DNA from: Pengzhenrongella frigida
Lineage (GTDB): Bacteria > Actinomycetota > Actinomycetes > Actinomycetales > Cellulomonadaceae
Assembly: GCF_004168625.1 (NCBI RefSeq)
Contig: NZ_SDWW01000016.1
Location: forward strand, 1-64,000
Length of the DNA: 64,000 bases
Reading direction: 5' to 3'
Under the pieces are notes generated by a model. The model saw nothing but the letters and a program-made list of their open reading frames with translations, searched no databases and had not been told where the DNA came from. The position numbers and the translations under genes were made by a program. The number at the start of each line of letters is the position of its first letter. Positions within the stretch are counted from its first letter, which is position 1. Of the stretch, positions 23,300-32,741 are shown piece after piece.

Positions 23300-26196
23300 A
23301 CCACGTCCCGCGAGCGCGCTCGAGCGGCGCGACGTCGCTCACGGACCGGGAGAGCGCGCTGCTGCGCGAGATCGGCGACCTGACCGCCGCGCTCGACGCC
23401 ATCCGCACCGGCGGCGTCGACGCGGTGATGGTCCCGGGGCCCGACGGCGACAGCCTCTACACGCTGACCAGCGCCGACCGCCCCTACCGCGTGTTCGTCG
23501 AGGAGATGGGCGACGGCGCCGCCACGATCTCGGAGCGCGGGATCATCCTCTACGCGAACAACCGATTCGCCGAGCTGGTGCGCCGCGAGCGAAGTGCGCT
23601 CCTCGGGCGCGACCTCACCACCTTCGTGCGCCCGACGCAGGGCGACGTCCTGGCGAGGCTGACGAGGACCGCCCCCGCGACGACGCGCCACGCCGAGGTG
23701 GATCTCGTCCGGCCGGACGGCTCGACCATCCCGGTGCTCGCCTCCGTCACCGGCCTGGACCTCGACGGCGTCGTCGTCCGCTGTCTGGTCGTCAGCGACC
23801 TGACCGCCCGGGTGGAGGCCGAGGAGCGGTTCCGGATCACGATGGACAGCGCCACGATCGGGATGGCCCTGGTCTCTCCCGGGGGGCGGTTCCTCCTGGT
23901 CAATCCCGCGCTGTGCCAGATCCTCGGCCGCGACGCCGAGCGGATGAGGGCGACGACCTGGACCGAGGTGACCCACCCGGACGACCTCGACGAGGGCCGG
24001 AGCCTGATGGGTGAGCTCACGGCCGGGCGGGTCCCGTCGTTCCGCACGCGCAAGCGCTACCTGCGGCCGGACGGCTCGGTGGTCTGGGGAGACCTCACGG
24101 AATCGTGCGTGCGCAACGACGACGGGTCGGTGCGGTACTTCATCGCCCAGGTCATGGACGTGACCGACGCGGTGCGGGCCGAGCGCGAGCTCGTCCGCCG
24201 CGAGGCAGAGCTCCGGGCGATCGCTGACAGCTCGGCCGACATCCTGGTGCGAACGTCGCCCGAGGGTCGGATCGACTACGTGTCGCCCGCCGTCACCCGC
24301 ATTCTCGGTTGGGACCCCCAGGAGATCCTCGGGCTCCCGGCAGCCGAGTTCGTGCACCCGGACGACCTGGCGCAGGCTGTCGCCCCGGGGCCGTCGACCG
24401 GGTGGTTCCCACCGCGCACTCGGCTGCGCCGCAGGGACGGGACGTATCGATGGATCTCCGCACGCGTGACCCCGGTCGGGGACCCGGGCAACCCCGAGGG
24501 CTTCGTGGCCGTCGTGCGGGACGTCGAGGAGCTGGTCCGGCAGGAGCGCGCGCTCGAGGAGTCCGAGCGGCACTATCGATCCCTGGTCGCGGGAGCGGCG
24601 GAGGCGATGTACGAGGCCGGACCCGACCGCCTCGTCACGTGGATGTCGCCGTCGATCACGGCGCTGCTGGGCTGGGCGCCCGACGAGCTCGTCGGCACGG
24701 CGATGTCCAACCTGCTCCATCCGGACGACAAGGATCGGATCGAGCCGCTGAGCGACGAGATCTATGGCGCCACCGACGCGTTCGCCCGGACCCACGCCCT
24801 GCGGATGCGCACGAAGGAGGGCACGTACCGGTGGGTGGCGGCGCGCGCTCGTACGGTGGTCGACGCCGACGGGCGCCTCATCCGGATCGTGGCCGGCCTG
24901 CAGGACATCGACGAGCTGGTGAGGACCCAGGCTCGGCTGCAGGCCACCTTGGACACCGAGTTCGACCCGCACGTGGTGCTGACCGCGGTCCGCGACGAGA
25001 CCGGCCAGATCGCCGACTTCGTCTACACCGAGGCCAACCGGGCGGCCTGCGAGTACAACGGACTGCCCCGCGCGCAGCTCCTGGGGCGTCGGCTTCTCGA
25101 CCTGATGCCGGGGCACATCGACTCGGAGATCTTTGAGGTGTATCGGGCGGTCGTCGCCACCGGTGAGCCACTGAAGATCGACGGCTTCGCGTACGAGAAC
25201 GAGCTCAAGGGCGGCGAGGTGCGGCGCTACGACGTCCAGACCGCGAAGCTCGATGACGGCCTGTCCTACACCTGGCGCGATGTCACCGACCAGTACGCCG
25301 CGCGCGCCGCGCTCGCGGCCTCGGAGGAGATCCATCGGCTCCTGACGGAGAACCTGTCCGACGTCGTGGTGCATCTGCGGGCCGGGACGATCGCCTGGGT
25401 GTCTCCCTCGTTGACCGGCTCGCTCGGCTGGACTGCGCAGGACTGGCTCGATCATCCGATCGCCGAGTTCATCCACCCGGACGACCTGGGAGCTGTCGAC
25501 GAGCACCGGGACGCCCTCGCCGCCGGGGGGTCCGACCTGTTCCGCCTGCGGATCCACGCCAAGGACGGCCGCAGCCACTGGATCCAGGTCCACGCCAAGC
25601 CGTTCTACGACCGGGACGGCGTCCAGGACGGGGTCGTCGCCTCCTTCCGGATCATCGATCCCGAGGTCGCCGCCGAGGAGGACCTGGAGGCGCGGGCCCG
25701 GTCCGACGAGCTGACGGGCCTGATGAACCGCCGCGAGGTGCTCGAGCGCGTGGCGGTCATGACCAGTCATCCGCGCCGCACCGGCGAGGAGGCGGCGGTG
25801 CTCTTCGGCGACATCGACGGGTTCAAGGCGATCAACGACGACTACGGCCACTCGGCCGGGGACGAGGTGCTGCACACGGTCGCCATCCGCGTCGCCTCCT
25901 GCCTGCGCAGCGGGGACATCGCCGCACGGATCGGCGGCGACGAGCTCCTCGTGCTGCTCGACGGCGTCCACGAGCTCGCCAATGCCGTGGACATCGCCGA
26001 CAACATCCGCCGGGCCGTCGCCCATCCCATCGCGATCGACGGCGTGACCGTCACCGTCACGCTGAGCATCGGGGTGACCCTGGCCGTTCCTGGGGAGAGC
26101 GTCGACGACATGATCGCGCGCGCCGACGAGGCGATGTACGAGGCGAAGCAGGCGGGCGGCGACCGCGTCGTCGCGAAGCTGCCGCGACCCGCCTGA
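23296..26196 (+). CDS. KaiBC-linked six-PAS diguanylate cyclase (GGDEL)
   Basis: 966 aa, no membrane helix. A short N-terminal segment with GGVDAVMVPGPDGDSLYTL resembles the leader of PAS histidine kinases encoded beside kaiBC in other bacteria. PAS domains begin near residues 64, 174, 303, 418, 544 and 675; a GGDEF domain follows (about 795-965) with RIGGDEL at 880-884 and an I-site RSGD (871-874). The last motif residue is Leu not Phe, a mild change. ATGA overlap with kaiB2. Here the usual kinase output of KaiBC neighbours is replaced by a predicted c-di-GMP synthase. Confidence 0.92.
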   Translation: MNHVPRARSSGATSLTDRESALLREIGDLTAALDAIRTGGVDAVMVPGPDGDSLYTLTSADRPYRVFVEEMGDGAATISERGIILYANNRFAELVRRERSALLGRDLTTFVRPTQGDVLARLTRTAPATTRHAEVDLVRPDGSTIPVLASVTGLDLDGVVVRCLVVSDLTARVEAEERFRITMDSATIGMALVSPGGRFLLVNPALCQILGRDAERMRATTWTEVTHPDDLDEGRSLMGELTAGRVPSFRTRKRYLRPDGSVVWGDLTESCVRNDDGSVRYFIAQVMDVTDAVRAERELVRREAELRAIADSSADILVRTSPEGRIDYVSPAVTRILGWDPQEILGLPAAEFVHPDDLAQAVAPGPSTGWFPPRTRLRRRDGTYRWISARVTPVGDPGNPEGFVAVVRDVEELVRQERALEESERHYRSLVAGAAEAMYEAGPDRLVTWMSPSITALLGWAPDELVGTAMSNLLHPDDKDRIEPLSDEIYGATDAFARTHALRMRTKEGTYRWVAARARTVVDADGRLIRIVAGLQDIDELVRTQARLQATLDTEFDPHVVLTAVRDETGQIADFVYTEANRAACEYNGLPRAQLLGRRLLDLMPGHIDSEIFEVYRAVVATGEPLKIDGFAYENELKGGEVRRYDVQTAKLDDGLSYTWRDVTDQYAARAALAASEEIHRLLTENLSDVVVHLRAGTIAWVSPSLTGSLGWTAQDWLDHPIAEFIHPDDLGAVDEHRDALAAGGSDLFRLRIHAKDGRSHWIQVHAKPFYDRDGVQDGVVASFRIIDPEVAAEEDLEARARSDELTGLMNRREVLERVAVMTSHPRRTGEEAAVLFGDIDGFKAINDDYGHSAGDEVLHTVAIRVASCLRSGDIAARIGGDELLVLLDGVHELANAVDIADNIRRAVAHPIAIDGVTVTVTLSIGVTLAVPGESVDDMIARADEAMYEAKQAGGDRVVAKLPRPA

Positions 26197-26237
26197 CGTC
26201 GCCGTGAGAACCACCCGACGAACCCGACCGCACTGGC

Positions 26238-26243
26238 TAGAGT
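26238..26243 (+). promoter_or_regulatory. candidate -10 of trpB
   Basis: TAGAGT, about 43 bases before ATG 26286, in the only spacer between the kai operon and trpB. A -35 (CCGACG at 26215-26220) is poor. The GAGGTGA ribosome site sits at 26275-26281. Confidence 0.4.
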
Positions 26244-26285
26244 TGCCGCTGTCGCACGTCAACCCACAGCGCACGAGGTGACTCA

Positions 26286-27515
<1,230 letters not shown>

Positions 27516-27518
27516 CCG

Positions 27519-28850
27519 CTACGGCCGGTGTGAGTTCCAGCCCGTGAGGAACGCACCGGTCACCTGCGGGGCGTCGTCGCCGAACTCGTTGAACGGATCG
27601 ACGGCCGCGTCCCGCAGCACCGCCGAGGACGTGAACCGCAGGGAGACGACGTCGCCCATCCGGACCGTCATCGCGGTGCCGGACGGGACGGTGGCCGCGA
27701 GCGCCTGACCGAGGGCCATCGCCTGCGGTTCGTCGTAGCCGGCGGTGCTGATGTCGAGGGAGCCGGTGCCGGTGCTGACCCGGCCGACGGTCTCGTTCAG
27801 CGGGGAGCTCGAGAGCACGGTGAGCGCGGCGGCGAACCCGTCTGCGGCGAGGGCGCCATCGACGATGAGGAAGCGCTCGTCGTCGGTCCGGTACCCGACG
27901 TCGACCCGCGCGCGCGCCGGCAGGGCACCCAGCGCAGCCTCGGCGGCGATCGCCTCGCTCACCGTCGGGTACGACAAGGACATCGACCCCGGTCCGGCGT
28001 CGATCGAGGTCGGGGTCCCGGCGGCCTTCGCCGCGACGACCAGGGCGTCGACGTCGTCATAGTTGCCCGGCACCCCCTTGGTGACGTTGCCGAACTGGAT
28101 CGTGGCGGTGACCCCCGGCGCGGTGAACGACACGAGCTTGGCGACGGCCACCGACTCGGCCGCGTCCACCCGGACCTCCAGGACGTCGTCGTCGAGGTGG
28201 GCCGCGAGGACGGGGTACGCAGCGGCGACCGCGGCGAAGGCGGTGCGCGCATCGCGCTCGGCGCCGGGGCTCGTGGCCTGCACCGAGAAGGCCCCGTCGG
28301 CGGTCTCGGCCCGAACCGTCTCGAACGTCAGCGGGCGGTGGGCCGCGGCGATGCCGACCAGCGCGTCGAACGCGGCCAGGAAGTCCTCCGGCCCGGCGAC
28401 GGCCACCGAGCTGGCGCTCGGGCCGGTCACGGCGAGCGTCTGCGCCTCGGTGTTCGTGTCCACGTCGACGACGAGCTCGACCGTCGCGGTGTTCCGGGCG
28501 GAGTCGTCCCCGTCCACGGGGAACGTCGCGGTGAAGCCGGTCGAGGCATAGGTCGCCGTGACCGACAGGTCCTGGTGGGTGCGGAACGCCTCCACCCGGC
28601 GAAGCACCACCGCCATCTCCGCCACCGTGAGGTCGGGCGCCAGCGCCACGTTCAGGTCGGCCGACCCGGAGAACGGCAACGCGTTGTTGCTGAACCCGTC
28701 GATGCTCTCGACGTTCTCCGTGTCGACCATCCACGCCTTGAAGTCGGCGGACAGCGCCGTGCCGGCATCGATCGGCCCGCACGCGGCCGTCCCGAGCAGC
28801 AGAAGGGCAGCGGCGACCGCCGTCGCGCACACGCGCATGTGTCGGTTCAT
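27519..28850 (-). CDS. putative lipoprotein of unknown function
   Basis: 443 aa. Signal peptide with hydrophobic run ATAVAAALLLLG followed by TAACG; the Cys is a probable lipid-modification site, although Thr at -3 is not the usual Leu. The rest contains several similar beta-alpha stretches (such as MAVVLRRVEAF, ALTVLSSSPLNE) without a family I recognise. Start at ATG 28850 (AGGA 10 bases before) is preferred over ATG 28865, which has no ribosome site. It follows the PemK-like gene by 54 bases on the same strand and may share its promoter. Confidence 0.7.
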   Translation of the reverse strand: MNRHMRVCATAVAAALLLLGTAACGPIDAGTALSADFKAWMVDTENVESIDGFSNNALPFSGSADLNVALAPDLTVAEMAVVLRRVEAFRTHQDLSVTATYASTGFTATFPVDGDDSARNTATVELVVDVDTNTEAQTLAVTGPSASSVAVAGPEDFLAAFDALVGIAAAHRPLTFETVRAETADGAFSVQATSPGAERDARTAFAAVAAAYPVLAAHLDDDVLEVRVDAAESVAVAKLVSFTAPGVTATIQFGNVTKGVPGNYDDVDALVVAAKAAGTPTSIDAGPGSMSLSYPTVSEAIAAEAALGALPARARVDVGYRTDDERFLIVDGALAADGFAAALTVLSSSPLNETVGRVSTGTGSLDISTAGYDEPQAMALGQALAATVPSGTAMTVRMGDVVSLRFTSSAVLRDAAVDPFNEFGDDAPQVTGAFLTGWNSHRP

Positions 28851-28904
28851 AGCGGGGATCCTCATCGCTGGTCAGCCGGAAAGTGGAGGGGTGCAGGGCG
28901 GCGA

Positions 28905-29327
28905 TCAGCGACCGGTCGCGCGGTCGTACCAGCTGACCAGCGGCGCTCCCGGACTGCCCGTCCGCCGCCGCATCGCCGAGCGTCGCAACCGCATCGGCCG
29001 GACGCTCACCCAGCTGGTCCGGTTCAGACCGGGGATGCCCGCGGGCACGCGCAGGTGATCCCGACGCGCACCCTTGTCCTGCGAGGTGAACCGGGCGACC
29101 GTGCAGGTACGGCCGTCGACCGCGAGCACCAGGACGGGGCGATCCTTGCTGCCGCTCCCCTCCTCGAACGGCACGTCGGCGAACCAGATCTCCCCCGTGC
29201 GCGGCCGCGCCCCGCGGCGCCGGAGCAGCCCAACAAGGACGACGACGGCCGTCGCGAGCGCGATCGGAAGCGACCGCGGGTCGTGCGCCACGTCCGCGAG
29301 CAGGGCACCCAGATCGATCTGGTCCAT
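28905..29327 (-). CDS. PemK/MazF-like fold protein with N-terminal membrane segment
   Basis: 140 aa. Hydrophobic helix at about 20-36, then TGEIWFADVPFEEGSGSKDRPVLVLAV and RFTSQDKGARRDHLRVP, matching the PemK/MazF ribonuclease fold seen in actinobacterial GEIWWADVPFEDG proteins. No antitoxin gene lies next to it, and the membrane anchor is not typical of a type II toxin, so it may be a PemK-like protein outside toxin-antitoxin systems. The neighbouring lipoprotein is on the same strand. ATG 29327 has a GGGGGAG run 12 bases upstream. Confidence 0.72.
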   Translation of the reverse strand: MDQIDLGALLADVAHDPRSLPIALATAVVVLVGLLRRRGARPRTGEIWFADVPFEEGSGSKDRPVLVLAVDGRTCTVARFTSQDKGARRDHLRVPAGIPGLNRTSWVSVRPMRLRRSAMRRRTGSPGAPLVSWYDRATGR

Positions 29328-29500
29328 CGGATCCGGCCAACTCCCCCTCGGCGACGTGCGTGACCGTGCCGAGACTACGGCGGGCCGGGCGCAGGCGGGC
29401 GCATGCGCTCAGACCGTCGGTTCGACGACCCCGGTTGAACGGTGGCCCCGGAGCGCGGACGATGTCGATGGACGCGAACGCCCAGGACGAGAGGCTCCCC

Positions 29501-29782
29501 ATGTCCTACCAGGCCTACCTCGACGCGATCGAGCAGAAGACCGGTCGCACGCCGCAACAGCTCCTCGACGAGGCCGCGAGCCGCGGCTACGGCCCGGGCA
29601 CCAACGCGACCGAGTTCGTCACCTGGCTCAAGGACGAGTACGACGTCGGACGTGGCCACGCGATGGCTCTGTACGGGGTGCTCAAGAACGGCCCCACCGT
29701 GCCGGAGAAACACGTCGGATCAGCCGGCAGTCACCGGGACGAGACCCTCGAGCTCCGACTGGACGGCATAGCCGCCCGCTAG
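29501..29782 (+). CDS. DUF4287 domain protein
   Basis: 93 aa. Matches DUF4287: SYQAYLDAIEQKTGRTPQQ, then EFVTWLKDEYDVGRGHAMAL. Function unknown. Start at ATG 29501 is typical for the family and GAGAGG lies 7 bases upstream; ATG 29462, 13 residues earlier, has GGAG before it and is the alternative. Divergent from the PemK-like gene. Confidence 0.75.
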   Translation: MSYQAYLDAIEQKTGRTPQQLLDEAASRGYGPGTNATEFVTWLKDEYDVGRGHAMALYGVLKNGPTVPEKHVGSAGSHRDETLELRLDGIAAR

Positions 29783-29801
29783 CGCCCGACTCTCGGGGTT
29801 C

Positions 29802-30401
29802 TCAGGGTGAGGTGCGCCGGTAGACGAGGTGGGTCACATGCGGCGTCGTCCGGCTCGAGGCCGGCACCATCGCCAGATCCTCCACGCCGTCGAAGACCCG
29901 CAGCCCGTCGCCGACGGTGAACGGCACGACGTGGAGCCGCAGCTCGTCGACCAGACCGGCACCCAGGTAGGCGTTCAGGGTGCTCGGGCCACCGGCGATC
30001 GCGACGTCGCCCTCACCGGCCGCGTCGCGCGCCCGCTCGAGAGCAGTCTCGATCCCCTCGGTCACGAAGTGGAACGTGGTGCCGCCCGCCATGGTCAGCG
30101 CCTCCCGGGGCCGCGAGCAGAGTACGAAGGCCGGCGCGTGGTATGGCGGCTCCGACCCCCACCAGCCCTGCCACCGCAGGTCCCACGCACCCCGGTCCGG
30201 CCCGAACATGTGCCGCCCCATGACGTAGGCGCGCGCGCGGAGGATCCCGGCGATCTCGTCCGGGCTGTCGTCGCCGTGCTCGAACATCCAGGGGTGCAGC
30301 CGGTCTCCCACGACCGGTCCGAACGGGTGCTCCAGCGACTGGTCGTGACCGGCCGCGACGAGGTCGAGCGAGACCGAGATGTCGGCGGTGACGAGACTCA
30401 T
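29802..30401 (-). CDS. RibD-C/dihydrofolate-reductase-like oxidoreductase
   Basis: 199 aa. Begins MSLVTADISVSLDLVAAG and contains YVMGRHMFGP, AGGTTFHFVTEG and IAGGPSTLNAYLGAGLVDEL, features of NADPH-dependent RibD-C/DHFR-fold proteins. Substrate unknown. Convergent with DUF4287 (20-base gap). The ATG at 30401 has no ribosome site; TACCCT ends 7 bases upstream. Confidence 0.85.
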   Translation of the reverse strand: MSLVTADISVSLDLVAAGHDQSLEHPFGPVVGDRLHPWMFEHGDDSPDEIAGILRARAYVMGRHMFGPDRGAWDLRWQGWWGSEPPYHAPAFVLCSRPREALTMAGGTTFHFVTEGIETALERARDAAGEGDVAIAGGPSTLNAYLGAGLVDELRLHVVPFTVGDGLRVFDGVEDLAMVPASSRTTPHVTHLVYRRTSP

Positions 30402-30408
30402 GACTGCC

Positions 30409-30414
30409 AGGGTA
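30409..30414 (-). promoter_or_regulatory. -10 of leaderless RibD-like gene
   Basis: TACCCT (minus strand) ends 7 bases before ATG 30401, consistent with leaderless initiation. Confidence 0.4.
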
Positions 30415-30507
30415 GGTGCGAGGAGGTACGCGAACCACCCGGTTCGGATGGATTTGTCCCACGTGACGAGCCGTAGGTCGCCCGTCGGCGGGTCGAGCCC
30501 GCCGTCG

Positions 30508-30654
30508 TCAGGCCTGCGCGTCGGCCAGGTCGTCCAGGTTCGCGAGCACGCGGCGCAGGAGATCGTCTTCTTCTTCGACGTGCGCGACAACCAGCTCGAC
30601 GAGACCGGCATCGACCTCCAGTCTCTCCTCGGCCGACAGCCCCCAAGCGAACAC
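30508..30654 (-). CDS. possible small helical protein or remnant
   Basis: 48 codons from GTG 30654: VFAWGLSAEERLEVDAGLVE then VVAHVEEEDDLLRRVLANLDD. Codon third positions are GC-rich and the sequence is an amphipathic acidic helix, so it looks coding, but no ribosome site is seen and I recognise no family. It could be the end of a decayed gene. Confidence 0.25.
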   Translation of the reverse strand: MFAWGLSAEERLEVDAGLVELVVAHVEEEDDLLRRVLANLDDLADAQA

Positions 30655-30814
30655 GCCGAGTGCGGCCGTTCTGCCTGTGCGAGCGCCTCTTCGAGAACCG
30701 ATCGCCCGCACCGGGCGCGGGTGCGGATATCCGGCACGCATGGGACGGAGAACGCGAGGTTCGGAAAGCGGCGCGCGCAGCGACCTTCAGTAGGTTTGCC
30801 CGGGAGTCCCCTAC

Positions 30815-30846
30815 AACGTTTCACACCACGCAGTCGTCAATAGGGT
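30815..30846 (+). promoter_or_regulatory. candidate promoter of ECF sigma operon
   Basis: Two readings overlap: an ECF-type pair CAACGTT ... CGTC (AAC to CGTC spacing 17, positions 30815-30838) that could allow autoregulation, and a housekeeping-like TTTCAC/TAGGGT pair (30819-30824, 30841-30846). Confidence 0.35.
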
Positions 30847-30908
30847 GAGCGCTGATTCGCACCGGCCAACAACCGGGCCGACGATGATTAGGCGGGGGGG
30901 AACCGAGA

Positions 30909-31526
30909 ATGCCTGAGAGTGCCAGCGACCGACTGCTGGGCGAGCTCGCGCGTGAGCGCGGCGGGGCCCTGACGGGTTACGCGTACCTGCTCACGGGAGA
31001 AGCGGCGGCGGCGGAGGATCTCGTCCAGGACGCGCTCGTGAAGGTCTTCGTGCGGACCCGGTCCGGGTTCACCCCGGAGGTGGCCGAGGCCTACGTGCGC
31101 CGGGCGATCCTCACGCTGTACGTCGACGGGTTTCGGCGCCGGCAGCGGTGGGCGGCCGTGCGGCACCTGCTCGTGCGCGACGACCGCCGAGACGGTCCGG
31201 ACGCCGCGGTGGCGGTGCGCCTGGACCTGCGAGCGGCCCTCGGAGTCCTGGCGCCACAGGAGCGCGCTTGTGTCGTGCTGCGGTACTACGAGGACCTGAC
31301 GGTCCCCGAGATCGCGGCTCAGCTGCAGCTCGCGCCGGGAACCGTGAAGCGGTACCTGAGCAATGCGGTGCACAAGCTGGAGGCTCGCCTGGGGCCGACA
31401 CCCTCGTTGCACCTGCCCGACGCCGTCGGCGACGTCATCGTGGTCGGCCGCACCGCCACGACGAGTACGGCGACCTCGTCGAACCGGACGAACCCGACGA
31501 CCCGACGAGGAGCTGACCATGTCTGA
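30909..31526 (+). CDS. ECF RNA polymerase sigma factor (SigE-family)
   Basis: 205 aa. Region 2 as LTGYAYLLTGEAAAAEDLVQ and region 4 as LAPQERACVVLRYYEDLTVP followed by the HTH VPEIAAQLQLAPGTVKRYLS. The tail after about 165 is Thr/Ser-rich. Regulon unknown. The stop overlaps the next gene by 8 bases, so the two form an operon. Confidence 0.9.
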   Translation: MPESASDRLLGELARERGGALTGYAYLLTGEAAAAEDLVQDALVKVFVRTRSGFTPEVAEAYVRRAILTLYVDGFRRRQRWAAVRHLLVRDDRRDGPDAAVAVRLDLRAALGVLAPQERACVVLRYYEDLTVPEIAAQLQLAPGTVKRYLSNAVHKLEARLGPTPSLHLPDAVGDVIVVGRTATTSTATSSNRTNPTTRRGADHV

Positions 31527-32325
31527 CGACTTCCGGCGCGACCTGCATGCTCTCGGTGACGACTCGACGGGCAACACACTCCCGATCGACACGATTCTGA
31601 CCCGTGTGCACCGGCGGCGATTCGTGCGCACCCTCGCCTTCGGTCTGGCCGGTGCAGGCGCGGCGAGCGCGCTCGTGCTCGGCGGGATCACCGTCCTGGA
31701 GCACCGGCAGAGCGCGCCGGTCGCGCCGGTCGCGAGTTCGAGCCCGACCAAGACCCCCGCGCCAGCCCCGAGCCCGACGCCCACCCCGACGGCGCCGGTC
31801 GAGACTCCCCCCGCGACCGCGACCCCGCCTGGCCCCGGGTTCACCCTCGGTGCCGACGGCTCGATCGCCGACTTCCCGCTCAACGCGCCCGAGGCCGACG
31901 TCGTCGCCTATCTCGACGCCCAGCTCGGGTCACACACGGTGAGCGACCCCACCATGGCCTGCAGGATAAGCGCGACCCCCGGCCGGCTCCTGTCGTGGGA
32001 CGACACGCTTTTCGTGAAGATCCAGACCGAGGTGATGACGTCGCCAGGCGATCCGGGCCCCCCGACCTACGCGCCCGCGCCCCCTTACGTCGCGGGGTGG
32101 AACCTGACCGACGCCGCCTTCGACCTGCGGACCGACGAAGGCCTCGCGGTCGGGGACTCCGTGGCGAGCCTGCGTGCGACCTATCCCGCAATGCCCGGCC
32201 AGCCCTCATGGGTGCCGTACTTGTGGATCTGGTACCAGGGGTCGCTCCAGGTCCTGACCGACGGCGGCGCCGAAACGGATGGCATCGTCCAGATCGCTGC
32301 GGGGGAAATCTGCCCGCTCGACTGA
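31519..32325 (+). CDS. membrane-anchored partner of the ECF sigma (probable anti-sigma/sensor)
   Basis: 268 aa. Cytoplasmic N-terminus of about 35 residues, one membrane helix (TLAFGLAGAGAASALVLGG), a Pro/Thr-rich spacer (about 72-105), and an extracellular C-terminal domain with two Cys (MACRIS, EICPLD) that may form a disulfide. Overlaps the sigma gene by 8 bases (GAGGAG upstream). The short N-terminus lacks a clear zinc-binding anti-sigma (HxxxCxxC) motif, so the anti-sigma role is inferred from operon position only. Confidence 0.7.
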   Translation: MSDDFRRDLHALGDDSTGNTLPIDTILTRVHRRRFVRTLAFGLAGAGAASALVLGGITVLEHRQSAPVAPVASSSPTKTPAPAPSPTPTPTAPVETPPATATPPGPGFTLGADGSIADFPLNAPEADVVAYLDAQLGSHTVSDPTMACRISATPGRLLSWDDTLFVKIQTEVMTSPGDPGPPTYAPAPPYVAGWNLTDAAFDLRTDEGLAVGDSVASLRATYPAMPGQPSWVPYLWIWYQGSLQVLTDGGAETDGIVQIAAGEICPLD

Positions 32326-32506
32326 CCGAAGACGTCGCGGGTGCGCACACCCATCGCGCCTCCTCTGCCGCGCTTCGATCGCTGCCGTGACGCACCGACG
32401 CCGCATCCCCCGCACCCTCCAGTAGGCTGTCCCGGCGGGGCGGAAGCACCCCGGGTTGTCCCGAAGGTTCTCCGGAGGGTTGTCCCGATCGTCTTCCGTA
32501 TCCCCC

Positions 32507-32579
32507 GGGCCTCTAGCTCAGTTGGTAGAGCATCGGACTTTTAATCCGTTGGTCGTCGGTTCGAGCCCGACGGGGCCCA
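32507..32579 (+). tRNA. tRNA-Lys (anticodon TTT)
   Basis: 73 bases: acceptor GGGCCTC pairs GGGGCCC, D-arm GCTC/GAGC, anticodon loop CTTTTAA with anticodon at 32540-32542, T-arm GTCGG-TTCGAGC-CCGAC, discriminator A at 32579. CCA is not encoded. Confidence 0.97.
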
Positions 32580-32692
32580 CCCTTCGCAGCCCACGGTCGC
32601 GATGACCCGGATCACTGTCCCGCGCCACGGAGTCCGGGCGCGCAGCATCGCCGCCCGCAGCGATCCCGCCCGCAGCACTCCCGCACGCCGCA

Positions 32693-32724
32693 GGGCCGCC
32701 CGCAGCATGTGCTGCGGACGGCCC
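32693..32724. terminator. hairpin between tRNA-Lys and HesB-like gene
   Basis: gggccg-c-ccgcagca pairs with tgctgcgg-a-cggccc around a tiny loop, one mismatch. It follows a cluster of CCCGCAGC repeats (32650-32685). It lies in the convergent spacer; no U-tract. Confidence 0.5.
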
Positions 32725-32741
32725 CGGACGTGGAGCGGCGC

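Larger units (their letters stand above)
30415..30908. other. gene-poor spacer ahead of ECF sigma operon
   Basis: About 490 bases with no convincing large gene. A 48-codon minus-strand frame (30508-30654) is listed separately. The right end carries the likely sigma-operon promoter and a GGGGGG run just before ATG 30909. Confidence 0.4.

Noticed and set aside
26197-26285. Trp attenuator upstream of trpB.
   Set aside because: No leader frame with tandem Trp codons and no alternative hairpin set.
28905-29327. A full type II toxin-antitoxin pair.
   Set aside because: Neighbouring genes are a lipoprotein and a DUF4287 protein; neither looks like an antitoxin, and no small DNA-binding gene lies next to it.
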